From NCBI RefSeq assembly GCF_014699005.1, contig NZ_JACWZY010000030.1, positions 1 to 64,000 on the forward strand: 64,000 bases of DNA, written 5' to 3'. Below are positions 1-7,364 of this stretch, piece by piece. The stretch is from Spirosoma profusum (GTDB lineage Bacteria; Bacteroidota; Bacteroidia; Cytophagales; Spirosomataceae). Position numbers and translations under genes: made by a program. The notes beneath the pieces are model-generated. The model searched no databases and was not told the DNA's origin. It saw nothing but the letters and a program-made list of their open reading frames with translations. Position 1 is the first letter of the stretch; each line of letters begins with the position of its first letter.

Positions 1-2
1 AG

Positions 3-68
3 GCGCTGCATTTTATGGCCTTCTTTATCATTTTCTTTCGCAAGATCCCTAAAAAGAAGAAACCCTAA
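3..68 (+). CDS. C-terminal end of a gene entering from upstream (membrane protein tail)
   Basis: An open frame runs from the window edge to TAA at 66-68 and reads ALHFMAFFIIFFRKIPKKKK-P. A hydrophobic stretch followed by a run of lysines is typical of a last membrane segment with a positively charged cytoplasmic tail. Only about 21 residues are visible, so no family can be named. The next gene starts 25 bases downstream on the same strand. Confidence 0.4.
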   Translation, partial: ALHFMAFFIIFFRKIPKKKKP

Positions 69-93
69 ACAGGTTCATTATCCATAATATAAG

Positions 94-567
94 ATGCAAC
101 AACCTGATTCGCTGAACCAGGTCGCGGAATTTCATCGCACCTTTCATGCCCCTGTTTTAGAAAGTCCTCAAATTCCGTCCGAAGCCCGTAGCCAGTTGCG
201 GGTAGCTCTGCTGGCCGAAGAACTTGACGAATTACGCGACGCCATCGCCGAAAATGACATTGTGGCCGTGGCCGATGCGCTCTGCGATCTGCAATACGTA
301 TTGTCGGGAGCAGTGCTCGAATTTGGACTTGGTCACCAGTTCAAAGCCCTGTTCGATGAAGTGCAGCGGTCGAATATGAGTAAGGCTTGTCTAACCGTAG
401 AGGAGGCCGAAGCGACTGTTGCAACGTATCAGTCGAAGGGTGTTCCGTGTCATTTTATCGAATCGGATGGGAAATACCTGGTTTTCCGTGATGCCGACCA
501 CAAAACGCTCAAGAGCGTCAATTACTCCCCAGCCGATTTAGTGGGCGTTCTGGAACGTAACGCATAA
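94..567 (+). CDS. MazG-like / all-alpha NTP pyrophosphohydrolase
   Basis: The 157-residue protein resembles the all-alpha NTP pyrophosphohydrolase superfamily (MazG, phosphoribosyl-ATP pyrophosphohydrolase). The metal-binding pattern is visible as EELDELRDAI around residue 42 and DALCDLQYV around residue 61. This supplies the E-E-x-x-E and D-x-x-x-D acidic residues that hold Mg2+ and the triphosphate. Members hydrolyse NTPs or related nucleotides to the monophosphate and PPi in the cytoplasm. Substrate cannot be told from sequence. It is followed after 30 bases by a GNAT gene and then pepT, all on the plus strand, so the three may be co-transcribed. Confidence 0.7.
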   Translation: MQQPDSLNQVAEFHRTFHAPVLESPQIPSEARSQLRVALLAEELDELRDAIAENDIVAVADALCDLQYVLSGAVLEFGLGHQFKALFDEVQRSNMSKACLTVEEAEATVATYQSKGVPCHFIESDGKYLVFRDADHKTLKSVNYSPADLVGVLERNA

Positions 568-597
568 TCGAATAAACCGACTACGTTATACGGTAAA

Positions 598-1050
598 ATG
601 GTTTTCAGAAAAGCGACCCGACAGGACGTAGCAACTATTGTGAAATTATTGGCTAATGATAAACTCGGCCAGCTTCGCGAACGCTACGTCGATCCTTTGC
701 CTGAAGCATATTACGATGCTTTTGACAAAATAAACGCAGACAGTAATCAGGAATTGATTGTTGTTGAAGACGAAAAAGGCGAGATGATCGGTACGTTGCA
801 GTTGAGTTTTATTCAGTATCTAACGTATCAGGGCGGCATCCGGGCGCAGATCGAAGCGGTTCGAATCCGAGAAGATCAGCGAGGGGAGGGAATTGGTCGG
901 CAAATGATGGAATGGGCAATCGCGCGAGCCAGGGAACGTAACGCCCATTTGCTCCAACTCACCACCGATAAACAACGCTCCGAAGCCCTCCGATTTTATG
1001 AAAAACTTGGTTTCAAAGCCTCGCATGAGGGGATGAAACTGTCGTTATGA
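598..1050 (+). CDS. GNAT-family N-acetyltransferase
   Basis: This is a 150-residue single-domain GNAT protein. The acetyl-CoA pyrophosphate-binding motif A is clear: VRIREDQRGEGIGRQMM around residues 88-104, matching Q/R-x-x-G-x-G/A. It is followed by a typical motif-B end, RFYEKLGFKASHEGMKLSL. Its length is normal for the family. The acceptor (amine, peptide or small molecule) cannot be inferred. The stop is 15 bases before the pepT start, so translational coupling with pepT is plausible. Confidence 0.85.
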   Translation: MVFRKATRQDVATIVKLLANDKLGQLRERYVDPLPEAYYDAFDKINADSNQELIVVEDEKGEMIGTLQLSFIQYLTYQGGIRAQIEAVRIREDQRGEGIGRQMMEWAIARARERNAHLLQLTTDKQRSEALRFYEKLGFKASHEGMKLSL

Positions 1051-1065
1051 AGTACAGTACAAGCC

Positions 1066-2313
1066 ATGCAAAACTATCAATTCACCGCCGTCGACCGATT
1101 TCTACGCTACGTTCAGGTAGATACGCAGTCGGATCCGCAATCGACAACCAATCCGAGTACCGAAAAACAGAAAGACCTCAGCCGGATGTTGGTTCAGGAA
1201 CTGCTTGACATAGGTGTTGCCGATGCTGAACTGGATGAATGGGGCTATGTTTACGCAACCATTCCGGCGAATACGGATAAAACGAACGTACCGGTTATCT
1301 GTTTTTGCTCGCACGTTGATACGTCCCCGGACGTAACGGGAGCGGGTGTAAAACCCATCATTCACCGGAACTGGAATGGTTCCGATATCATATTGCCCGA
1401 TGATTCAGCACAGGTGATACGTATCGCCGACCATCCCGATCTGAGCCATCAGCTTGGAAATGACATTATTACGGCCAGTGGTACTACGTTGCTCGGGGCC
1501 GATAATAAAGCGGGTGTTGCCGAAATTATGGATGCAGCTCACTACCTGATGACCCATCCAGACGTAAAGCATGGTCAAATTCGACTGCTGTTCACACCGG
1601 ACGAAGAGGTCGGACGTGGTACTGAAAAAGTGGATATGCAGAAACTGGGCGCCCATTTCGGATATACCATCGACGGAGAAGCGTTGGGTACACTTGAGGA
1701 CGAAACATTCTCAGCCGATGGCGTTTCTATCACAATTCAGGGCGTGAGTACGCATCCGGGTTTCGCCAAAGGAAAGCTGGAAAATGCGTTGAAAATTGCC
1801 GCAGATTTACTGGCTTCACTTCCCAAAGACACCCTTTCGCCCGAAACGACCGACGAGAAAGAAGGCTTCGTACACCCAACCCATCTGGAAGGAAATCAGG
1901 ATAAAGCCGTGCTGGACTTTATCATTCGCGACTTTTCGGAAGCTGGTTTGCACGAAAAAGAAACGTATCTGCAAAGCCAGCTCAATAACGTATTGGCACG
2001 TTACCCCGGCTCATCTGCCCAGTTTGTTGTCCGGGAACAATACCGGAATATGAAAGAGGTGCTTGACCATCATCCGGCCGTGGTTGACAATGCCCTTGAG
2101 GCCATCCGCAGAGCCGGTTTATCGGCTGAACAACGTAGCATTCGGGGTGGCACCGATGGGTCGAGACTGTCGTTTATGGGGTTGCCTTGCCCGAATATTT
2201 TTGCGGGTGAACACGCTTTTCATTCGCGATTAGAGTGGGTGTCGGTGCAGGATATGCAGAAAGCGGTTGAGGTCATTGTAAACGTAGCACAGGTCTGGGA
2301 AGAGCGAAGTTAG
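1066..2313 (+). CDS. pepT: peptidase T (tripeptide aminopeptidase)
   Basis: This 415-residue protein is an M20B metallopeptidase that removes the N-terminal residue from tripeptides in the cytoplasm. All di-zinc and catalytic landmarks are visible: SHVDTSPD (H83, D85), GADNKAG (D146), TPDEEVGRG (E180 catalytic, E181), DGEALG (D203) and the C-terminal EHAFHSRLEW near residue 386. The length matches PepT (about 410). It sits at the end of a run of three plus-strand genes. No frameshift or missing residue was noticed. Confidence 0.95.
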   Translation: MQNYQFTAVDRFLRYVQVDTQSDPQSTTNPSTEKQKDLSRMLVQELLDIGVADAELDEWGYVYATIPANTDKTNVPVICFCSHVDTSPDVTGAGVKPIIHRNWNGSDIILPDDSAQVIRIADHPDLSHQLGNDIITASGTTLLGADNKAGVAEIMDAAHYLMTHPDVKHGQIRLLFTPDEEVGRGTEKVDMQKLGAHFGYTIDGEALGTLEDETFSADGVSITIQGVSTHPGFAKGKLENALKIAADLLASLPKDTLSPETTDEKEGFVHPTHLEGNQDKAVLDFIIRDFSEAGLHEKETYLQSQLNNVLARYPGSSAQFVVREQYRNMKEVLDHHPAVVDNALEAIRRAGLSAEQRSIRGGTDGSRLSFMGLPCPNIFAGEHAFHSRLEWVSVQDMQKAVEVIVNVAQVWEERS

Positions 2314-2390
2314 AAGGTAAAATCCATACGCTTATTTTACAAAACAATGTCGGTGTCCAGTAGGTTGAGCAGCTACAAAACTCAACCAAT

Positions 2391-3359
2391 ATGGAAGACG
2401 AACTTGAACTGGATTTGCTGATTGATACGTCCACAAAATCACCTTATGACGTAACGGACGACGTAGCAGGCATAAAAACGTTATTTGTCAACGTTTTTTT
2501 TATCGGGACGCCCGGCCCCGGCAATGATTGGGTGTTGGTCGATGCTGGCTTCTTGGGCTATGCGGATGCTATAAAAAAACGCGCCGAAGAACTGTTTGGC
2601 CCTGGAACACAACCCAAAGCAATTATACTTACGCACGGCCACGCCGACCATGTAGGTACGCTCAAGACGCTTTTAAAGGATTGGGACGTACCGGTTTACG
2701 CGCATCGGTTGGAATTGCCTTATTTACAGGGGAAATCGAGCTACCCGCCACCTGATCCGGCTATTGGCGGAGGAGGTATGTCGTATATGTCGTGGGTGTT
2801 TCCCATCGGGCCAATGGATTTTGGCGACCGCGTTCAGGCTATTGCCGATAACGGTCAAATACCGGAATTGCCTGATTGGCGTGCCATTCATACACCTGGG
2901 CACTCACCCGGTCATATTTCACTGTTTCGGGATAAAGACCGGACGCTCATTGCCGGCGACGCGTTCGTAACGACCAATCAGAACGCCCTTACGGCGGTAG
3001 CCACTCAGCGCGAGGAATTCCACGGCCCGCCCGCTTATTTTACCTGCGATTGGGAAGCTGCCAAGCGATCCGTCCTGAAATTGAACAACTTAAATCCGCA
3101 TGTCGCTGGTACTGGGCACGGGATTTCCGTCCGGGGCTTAGAGTTAGCGGTAGGGCTGAACCGACTGGCGCACGAATTTGAAGAGCGGTCGATTCCCTCA
3201 GAAGGACGCTATGTAAAGCAACCGGCGCAAACCGACGAAAACGGGGTTGTGAACATGCCGTCAGCTATTTCTTTCCACGTAGCACGCACGTTGGGCTTTG
3301 GTTTGCTGGCCGGATTGGCGTTGTATGCAGGCTGGTCCATCTTCCGCAAAGTGCAGTAA
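2391..3359 (+). CDS. MBL-fold metallo-hydrolase with C-terminal membrane segment
   Basis: The 322-residue protein is a metallo-beta-lactamase-fold hydrolase. The zinc motif THGHADH (H82, H84, D86, H87), a second histidine in HTPGHSPGH (H171) and the bridging aspartate in IAGDAF (D190) are all present. Most of the chain is soluble, but residues about 300-317 are hydrophobic (FGLLAGLALYAGWSIF) and end in RKVQ, suggesting a tail anchor. Substrate is unknown; such enzymes include glyoxalase II-like thioesterases and lactonases. It lies 77 bases after pepT and converges with the lipoprotein gene at 3368-3880. Confidence 0.85.
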   Translation: MEDELELDLLIDTSTKSPYDVTDDVAGIKTLFVNVFFIGTPGPGNDWVLVDAGFLGYADAIKKRAEELFGPGTQPKAIILTHGHADHVGTLKTLLKDWDVPVYAHRLELPYLQGKSSYPPPDPAIGGGGMSYMSWVFPIGPMDFGDRVQAIADNGQIPELPDWRAIHTPGHSPGHISLFRDKDRTLIAGDAFVTTNQNALTAVATQREEFHGPPAYFTCDWEAAKRSVLKLNNLNPHVAGTGHGISVRGLELAVGLNRLAHEFEERSIPSEGRYVKQPAQTDENGVVNMPSAISFHVARTLGFGLLAGLALYAGWSIFRKVQ

Positions 3360-3367
3360 GTCAGCTT

Positions 3368-3880
3368 TTAATTCCAGTCGCGGGTATACACGTACCAGTG
3401 CGCATCCAGCTTTTTTACAGACAGGTATTCGTGATCCTGACGGAGCTGGAACGTAGTGGTACGTGTATAAAACAAGCCATGTAAATCTTTTTCGAACGTA
3501 ACACACTCGTCACATTCAGCGGCCCGGTCAATGCTGGTCAGGCTATTCATTTTCAGGAAATTACTGTAGCCGGCATAGGTTGCCAGACTGATTTTTTCGT
3601 GGGCCAGCACGGCTGATAAAGAAGGCTGATACACCTTACGCTTTTTCTGTATATCCCAGTTTTCCCAGGGAGCCGATGGCTGGCAGCGTCGCCAGCCATT
3701 TATCATTTCGCACGGGTTTCCGAGGGTCAGACCGCGAACGTGTTTTTCGTTGATGAGCTGGTTTGCAATACGTTCAAGATCAGCCGATTGGGCTTGGTAT
3801 AAGCTAGTAAGTTGCTCAGAGCTATCCGAGCAGGACGTAAATCCTATTAGAAGTAGACAAATTAGAAAGCGTAGTTTCAT
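3368..3880 (-). CDS. putative lipoprotein of unknown function
   Basis: I chose the ATG at 3880 because it gives a clean lipoprotein signal: MKLRFLICLLLIGFTSC, with Cys17 as lipidation site and SDSS following. An in-frame start at 3898 would add six residues. The mature part (about 153 aa) is soluble and contains a Cys-rich piece (AAECDECVTF). I recognise no domain. It is probably anchored in the outer membrane facing the periplasm. It ends 8 bases from the convergent MBL gene. Confidence 0.65.
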   Translation of the reverse strand: MKLRFLICLLLIGFTSCSDSSEQLTSLYQAQSADLERIANQLINEKHVRGLTLGNPCEMINGWRRCQPSAPWENWDIQKKRKVYQPSLSAVLAHEKISLATYAGYSNFLKMNSLTSIDRAAECDECVTFEKDLHGLFYTRTTTFQLRQDHEYLSVKKLDAHWYVYTRDWN

Positions 3881-3980
3881 AAACACCGACGACTTCATTA
3901 CGTAGGCTATAAAGTTGCAAAAGCCTCTGGTTGGAAACAATGTAGTGTTGGTGATCCAAAACAACGTAGCACCAAACGAT

Positions 3981-4012
3981 TTTGTGAACTGGTGTGTCGT
4001 TGCGTACTTTTG
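3981..4012 (+). promoter_or_regulatory. Bacteroidota-type promoter upstream of the RNase HI gene
   Basis: TTTG at 3981-3984 and TACTTTTG at 4005-4012 are separated by 20 bases. They match the Bacteroidota housekeeping consensus TTTG-N19-TAnnTTTG. The predicted start is about 25-30 bases before the ATG at 4044. Confidence 0.6.
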
Positions 4013-4043
4013 GGCGCTGGTTTTGCACTAGTTTGATACGTAT

Positions 4044-4682
4044 ATGGCTCAGAAAAAGCCTAAATTTTATGTTGTCTGGCAAGGGCGTAAACCCGGCGTT
4101 TACGACAGCTGGGATGAAGCTAAAGCCCAAACCGACGGTTTTGCCAAACCGCTTTTCAAATCGTTCGACAGCAAACCGGCTGCCCTAAAAGCATTTAAGG
4201 AAAAACCCCACCTGCACGTTGGACAAGCGCCAAAAACAACCGCCAAACAAGGGAAAATCGACGGTCTTGTTGGCCCACCCCGTCAGGATAGCTTAGTCGT
4301 AGATGCCGCCTGGAACACGGCTACGGGCGATATGGAGTATCAGGGCATCTATTTAGCCACGAAGCAGCGCCTATTTCTGATGGGTCCCTACGCCGATGGT
4401 ACCAACAACATCGGTGAATTTCTGGCGATTGTACACGCGCTGGCTTTACTTCATCAAAAAGGAAGCAACATTCCCGTCTATTCGGATTCGCGGACGGCCA
4501 TCGGTTGGGTTCAGAAGAAAAAGGCAAATACCAAACTTGAAGAAACCCCGCGCAACGCCCAGCTTTTCGACCTACTCGATCGGGCCGAAACCTGGCTCAA
4601 GACACACAAATTCGCCAATCCAGTGCTCAAGTGGGAAACCACCGTCTGGGGCGAAAACCCCGCCGATTTTGGGAGGAAGTGA
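4044..4682 (+). CDS. rnhA: ribonuclease HI with N-terminal hybrid-binding (viroplasmin-like) domain
   Basis: The 212-residue protein cleaves the RNA strand of RNA:DNA hybrids. Residues 5-55 (FYVVWQGRKPGVYDSWDEAK and on) form the small hybrid-binding domain found in RNase H1 of eukaryotes and some bacteria. Residues about 80-212 form the catalytic domain, with the acidic residues D87 (LVVDAAW), E125 (NNIGEFLAI), D148 (VYSDSRTAI) and D208 (NPADFGRK). DAAW replaces the more common DGA/DGS, which is usual in this branch. A good promoter lies just upstream (3981-4012). Confidence 0.9.
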   Translation: MAQKKPKFYVVWQGRKPGVYDSWDEAKAQTDGFAKPLFKSFDSKPAALKAFKEKPHLHVGQAPKTTAKQGKIDGLVGPPRQDSLVVDAAWNTATGDMEYQGIYLATKQRLFLMGPYADGTNNIGEFLAIVHALALLHQKGSNIPVYSDSRTAIGWVQKKKANTKLEETPRNAQLFDLLDRAETWLKTHKFANPVLKWETTVWGENPADFGRK

Positions 4683-4683
4683 G

Positions 4684-4791
4684 AACCGTGATTTAGCAGA
4701 TTTAAGGATTTTCTGGATTTTACGTCACTTCTTCGATACGCTTTATTAATAACAAAATCGTGAAAATCCCTAAATCTGCTAAATCCCGGTT
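4684..4791. repeat. inverted repeat overlapping the trmN6 start
   Basis: Arms 4684-4713 and 4762-4791 are complementary at 28 of 30 positions, separated by 48 bases. The arm core reads gatttagcagattta. The right arm covers the first codons of the next gene. Confidence 0.8.
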
Positions 4792-5503
4792 TAGATTCAA
4801 GCAATTCACCATCCATCAGGAACGTACCGCTATGAAAGTCTGTACCGACGCCTGCGTGCTGGGTGCGTATGCTGACGTAGGATTGGGGGGGCGGATACTG
4901 GATATCGGGACAGGTACGGGACTGCTGGCACTCATGACCGCGCAACGGAACGTAACAGCCTATATTGATGCGGTTGAAATTGATACGTCGGCAGTGGGGC
5001 AGGCACTGGACAACGTAGCAAACAGCCCCTTTGCCGAACGGGTGAACGTAGCACAGACACGAATTCAGGACTTTTCTACTACGTATCATTACGACCGTAT
5101 TCTAACTAATCCGCCTTTTTATACCAATCACCTTCGTTCGCCGGATGCGGCTGTGAACCGGGCACTCCACACGGACGAATTACCGTTTGGGGAATTGATT
5201 GAAGCAGTTAGTCGTTTATTAAAACCCGATGGACAGTGGTGGGTGCTTTTGCCGCCTTACGAAGCTGGAAAACTGGTCGAGCTGGCGAAAGATCGTGGCT
5301 TGTATCCGTTTCATCAGCTTTCGCTACGTCATCGGGCGCAGAAGCCCATTTTTCGGGTTGTAATAGGATTTTCGTTTCAAGAATCTGTTACGTTGGCCGA
5401 AACGACGCTGGATATTTACACATTTCAGGAACCCGATCGTTCTAAGGAAGTATATACGTTAGAATTTCAGACGTTGCTACGTGATTTTTACCTGATTTTC
5501 TGA
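4760..5503 (+). CDS. trmN6: tRNA1(Val) (adenine(37)-N6)-methyltransferase
   Basis: The 247-residue protein is a class I SAM methyltransferase of the YfiC/TrmN6 type, which makes m6A37 in tRNA1(Val). FKQFTIHQ followed by MKVCTDACVLGAYA aligns with the start of the family. Motif I is LDIGTGTGLLAL (48-59) and the N6-adenine motif is NPPF at 117-120. The start is GTG 4760. No ATG lies upstream of the conserved FKQF region, and the first about ten codons (KIPKSAKSRF) lie within an inverted-repeat arm. So the N-terminus seems to have been supplied or replaced by the repeat. Confidence 0.85.
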   Translation: MKIPKSAKSRFRFKQFTIHQERTAMKVCTDACVLGAYADVGLGGRILDIGTGTGLLALMTAQRNVTAYIDAVEIDTSAVGQALDNVANSPFAERVNVAQTRIQDFSTTYHYDRILTNPPFYTNHLRSPDAAVNRALHTDELPFGELIEAVSRLLKPDGQWWVLLPPYEAGKLVELAKDRGLYPFHQLSLRHRAQKPIFRVVIGFSFQESVTLAETTLDIYTFQEPDRSKEVYTLEFQTLLRDFYLIF

Positions 5504-5555
5504 AAACTCTGCGACCTTTGCGACAATCTTTGCGTGCTTTGCGTTTAGAAAATAT
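5504..5555 (+). repeat. short direct repeats of ctttgcg before the GT2 gene
   Basis: Three copies of tttgcg occur at about 9-14 base spacing (gacctttgcg, atctttgcg, gctttgcg) in the 52 bases between trmN6 and the glycosyltransferase. I recall similar text between genes of other Bacteroidota genomes (memory, not checked). It might also supply TTTG promoter elements. Confidence 0.45.
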
Positions 5556-6551
5556 ATGCCCGAATCGCTTCAACTGACCATTCTGATCCCCCTTTACAAC
5601 GAAGAAGAATCGTTGCCCGAATTGCACGACTGGATTGTGCGGGTTGTATCAGAACGTCAGTATACCTATGAAATCCTGTTTGTCGACGATGGTAGCACCG
5701 ACGACTCGTGGCTGATTATCGAGCAGTTGTCAAATCAGAATAGCCACGTACGCGGTATTCGTTTTAATCGCAATTATGGTAAAACGGCGGCTCTGCAAAC
5801 GGGTTTTCAGGCCGCTCGCGGACAGGTGGTCATCACGATGGATGCTGATTTGCAGGATAGTCCTGATGAAATACCGACGTTGTATGATATGATTACGCAG
5901 GAGAAGTTCGATCTTGTTTCGGGCTGGAAACAGAAGCGGTATGACCCCATCACGAAAACGCTGCCAACCAAATTGTTCAACGCCGTTTCGCGCTGGATTT
6001 CGGGCGTGCAGCTTCATGATTTCAACTGCGGCTTAAAAGCGTACCGGCAGAAAGTCGTGAAAACAATTGCCCCGACCCTCTACGGTGATATGCACCGCAA
6101 CCTGCCCATTGTAGCGAACTGGAACGGTTTTAAACGTATCGGCGAGAAAGTGGTTCAACACCGCGCCCGTAAGTATGGAACCACTAAATTTGGCCTGGAA
6201 CGCTTTGTAAACGGCTTTCTGGACGTACTGGTTATTGCGTTCGTACACCGGTTCAGCAAGCGGCCGATGCATTTTTTCGGTACGTTAGGTACGTTGTCGT
6301 TCTTTGTGGGGTCAGTAATGGCCGTTTGGCTCATCGTCGAAAAGCTGATCAATATTTCACGAGGAGTGCGGTTTCGGAACGTAACGGATAACCCCATGTT
6401 TTTCTTCGGCCTGGTCGCTATTATTCTGGGCGTGCAGTTGTTTCTGGCAGGTTTTTTAGGCGAAATGCTGGTACGTCAGAGTCTGAACCGGTCGGGCGAA
6501 CAGTTTGTGGCCGAACGAGTCGGTTTTACTGAACAGAAAGCATCCGTGTGA
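5556..6551 (+). CDS. GT2 glycosyltransferase with two C-terminal membrane helices (GtrB/DPM1-like)
   Basis: The 331-residue protein has an N-terminal GT-A domain: TILIPLYNEEES (8-19), FVDDGSTDD (42-50, D44/D45) and TMDADLQDSPDEIP (DxD near residue 95). Two hydrophobic helices follow at about 230-260 and 283-315. This layout is that of polyprenol-phosphate glycosyltransferases, which load a sugar onto undecaprenyl phosphate at the inner membrane for later transfer to lipid A, O-antigen or protein. The sugar is unknown. The gene is not in an obvious cell-wall operon, being flanked by trmN6 and ppa. Confidence 0.85.
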   Translation: MPESLQLTILIPLYNEEESLPELHDWIVRVVSERQYTYEILFVDDGSTDDSWLIIEQLSNQNSHVRGIRFNRNYGKTAALQTGFQAARGQVVITMDADLQDSPDEIPTLYDMITQEKFDLVSGWKQKRYDPITKTLPTKLFNAVSRWISGVQLHDFNCGLKAYRQKVVKTIAPTLYGDMHRNLPIVANWNGFKRIGEKVVQHRARKYGTTKFGLERFVNGFLDVLVIAFVHRFSKRPMHFFGTLGTLSFFVGSVMAVWLIVEKLINISRGVRFRNVTDNPMFFFGLVAIILGVQLFLAGFLGEMLVRQSLNRSGEQFVAERVGFTEQKASV

Positions 6552-6655
6552 AATGAATAATGATTAATGAATAATGAACAATACGGATTTAGCTAGTCCC
6601 TACTATTAATTATTCATTCCTTTGTAAATCAATTTGAAATACTTACACAAGATCA

Positions 6656-7258
6656 ATGAAGAGTAATTTTAAAGCGCATCCCTGGCATGGCATCCCTATC
6701 GGCGATTTAGCCCCCAAACAAGTTACCGTTTTTATCGAAATCGTGCCAACCGATACGGTTAAATACGAAATTGATAAAACAACGGGCTATCTAAAAATCG
6801 ACCGTCCACAGCAATATTCGAACGTACTGCCAGCGCTCTATGGGTTTATTCCACAGACGTACTGTGGCGACCAAATTGCCAGACTGGCTACTGAAAAATC
6901 GGGAAAAGTGGTGAGTATGGGCGACGGTGACCCCCTCGATATCTGCGTACTGACTGAACGGGAAATTACCCACGGCGACCTTATTCTACAGGCTATCCCA
7001 ATTGGGGGCTTTCGGATGATCGACAAAGGCGAAGCTGACGACAAAATTATTGCCGTGCTGAAAGGCGACGCCATGTACGGTCAATACACCGAACTGGCGC
7101 AACTTCCCGAAGCCGTTGTAAAGCGACTCCGACACTACTTCCTGACCTACAAAACGTTACCCGATGAACCTGTCGCTATGGAACTGGCCAACGTGTATGG
7201 ACAAGCTGAATCCTGGGAAGTAATTCAGACGTCGATCAACGATTATAAGTTGATGTAG
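6656..7258 (+). CDS. ppa: inorganic pyrophosphatase (family I)
   Basis: The 200-residue soluble protein hydrolyses PPi to two phosphates, pulling biosynthetic reactions forward. The family I signature DGDPLDICVL is at 90-99 (D90, D92 and D95 bind metal). YGFIPQTYCGD near residue 62 and KGDAMYGQY are further conserved pieces. Its length is slightly above the bacterial norm (about 175) owing to an N-terminal extension. The 104-base gap upstream holds AT-rich text made of repeated aatgaataatga-type words; CATTCCTTTG at 6614-6623 could be part of its promoter. Confidence 0.92.
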   Translation: MKSNFKAHPWHGIPIGDLAPKQVTVFIEIVPTDTVKYEIDKTTGYLKIDRPQQYSNVLPALYGFIPQTYCGDQIARLATEKSGKVVSMGDGDPLDICVLTEREITHGDLILQAIPIGGFRMIDKGEADDKIIAVLKGDAMYGQYTELAQLPEAVVKRLRHYFLTYKTLPDEPVAMELANVYGQAESWEVIQTSINDYKLM

Positions 7259-7267
7259 AGGTTGTAT

Positions 7268-7354
7268 TGTAGCCAGGACGTCCACGTCCGGGAGACGTCG
7301 GGCTACATCAGTTAGCCGCTTATGCGTCTCCCGGACGTGGACGTCCTGGCTACA
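7268..7354. repeat. perfect 30-bp inverted repeat between convergent genes
   Basis: Arms 7268-7297 and 7325-7354 are perfectly complementary over 30 bases with a 27-base spacer. Each arm contains gacgtccacgtccgggaga. It fills almost all of the gap between ppa and the convergent RCC1 gene, so it would form a strong hairpin in either 3' end. It may act as a bidirectional terminator or mRNA stabiliser. Confidence 0.85.
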
Positions 7355-7364
7355 TTATATCTGA

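Noticed and set aside
4511-5089. Minus-strand open frame of 192 codons
   Set aside because: It crosses rnhA, the inverted repeat and trmN6 on the opposite strand, and has odd composition.
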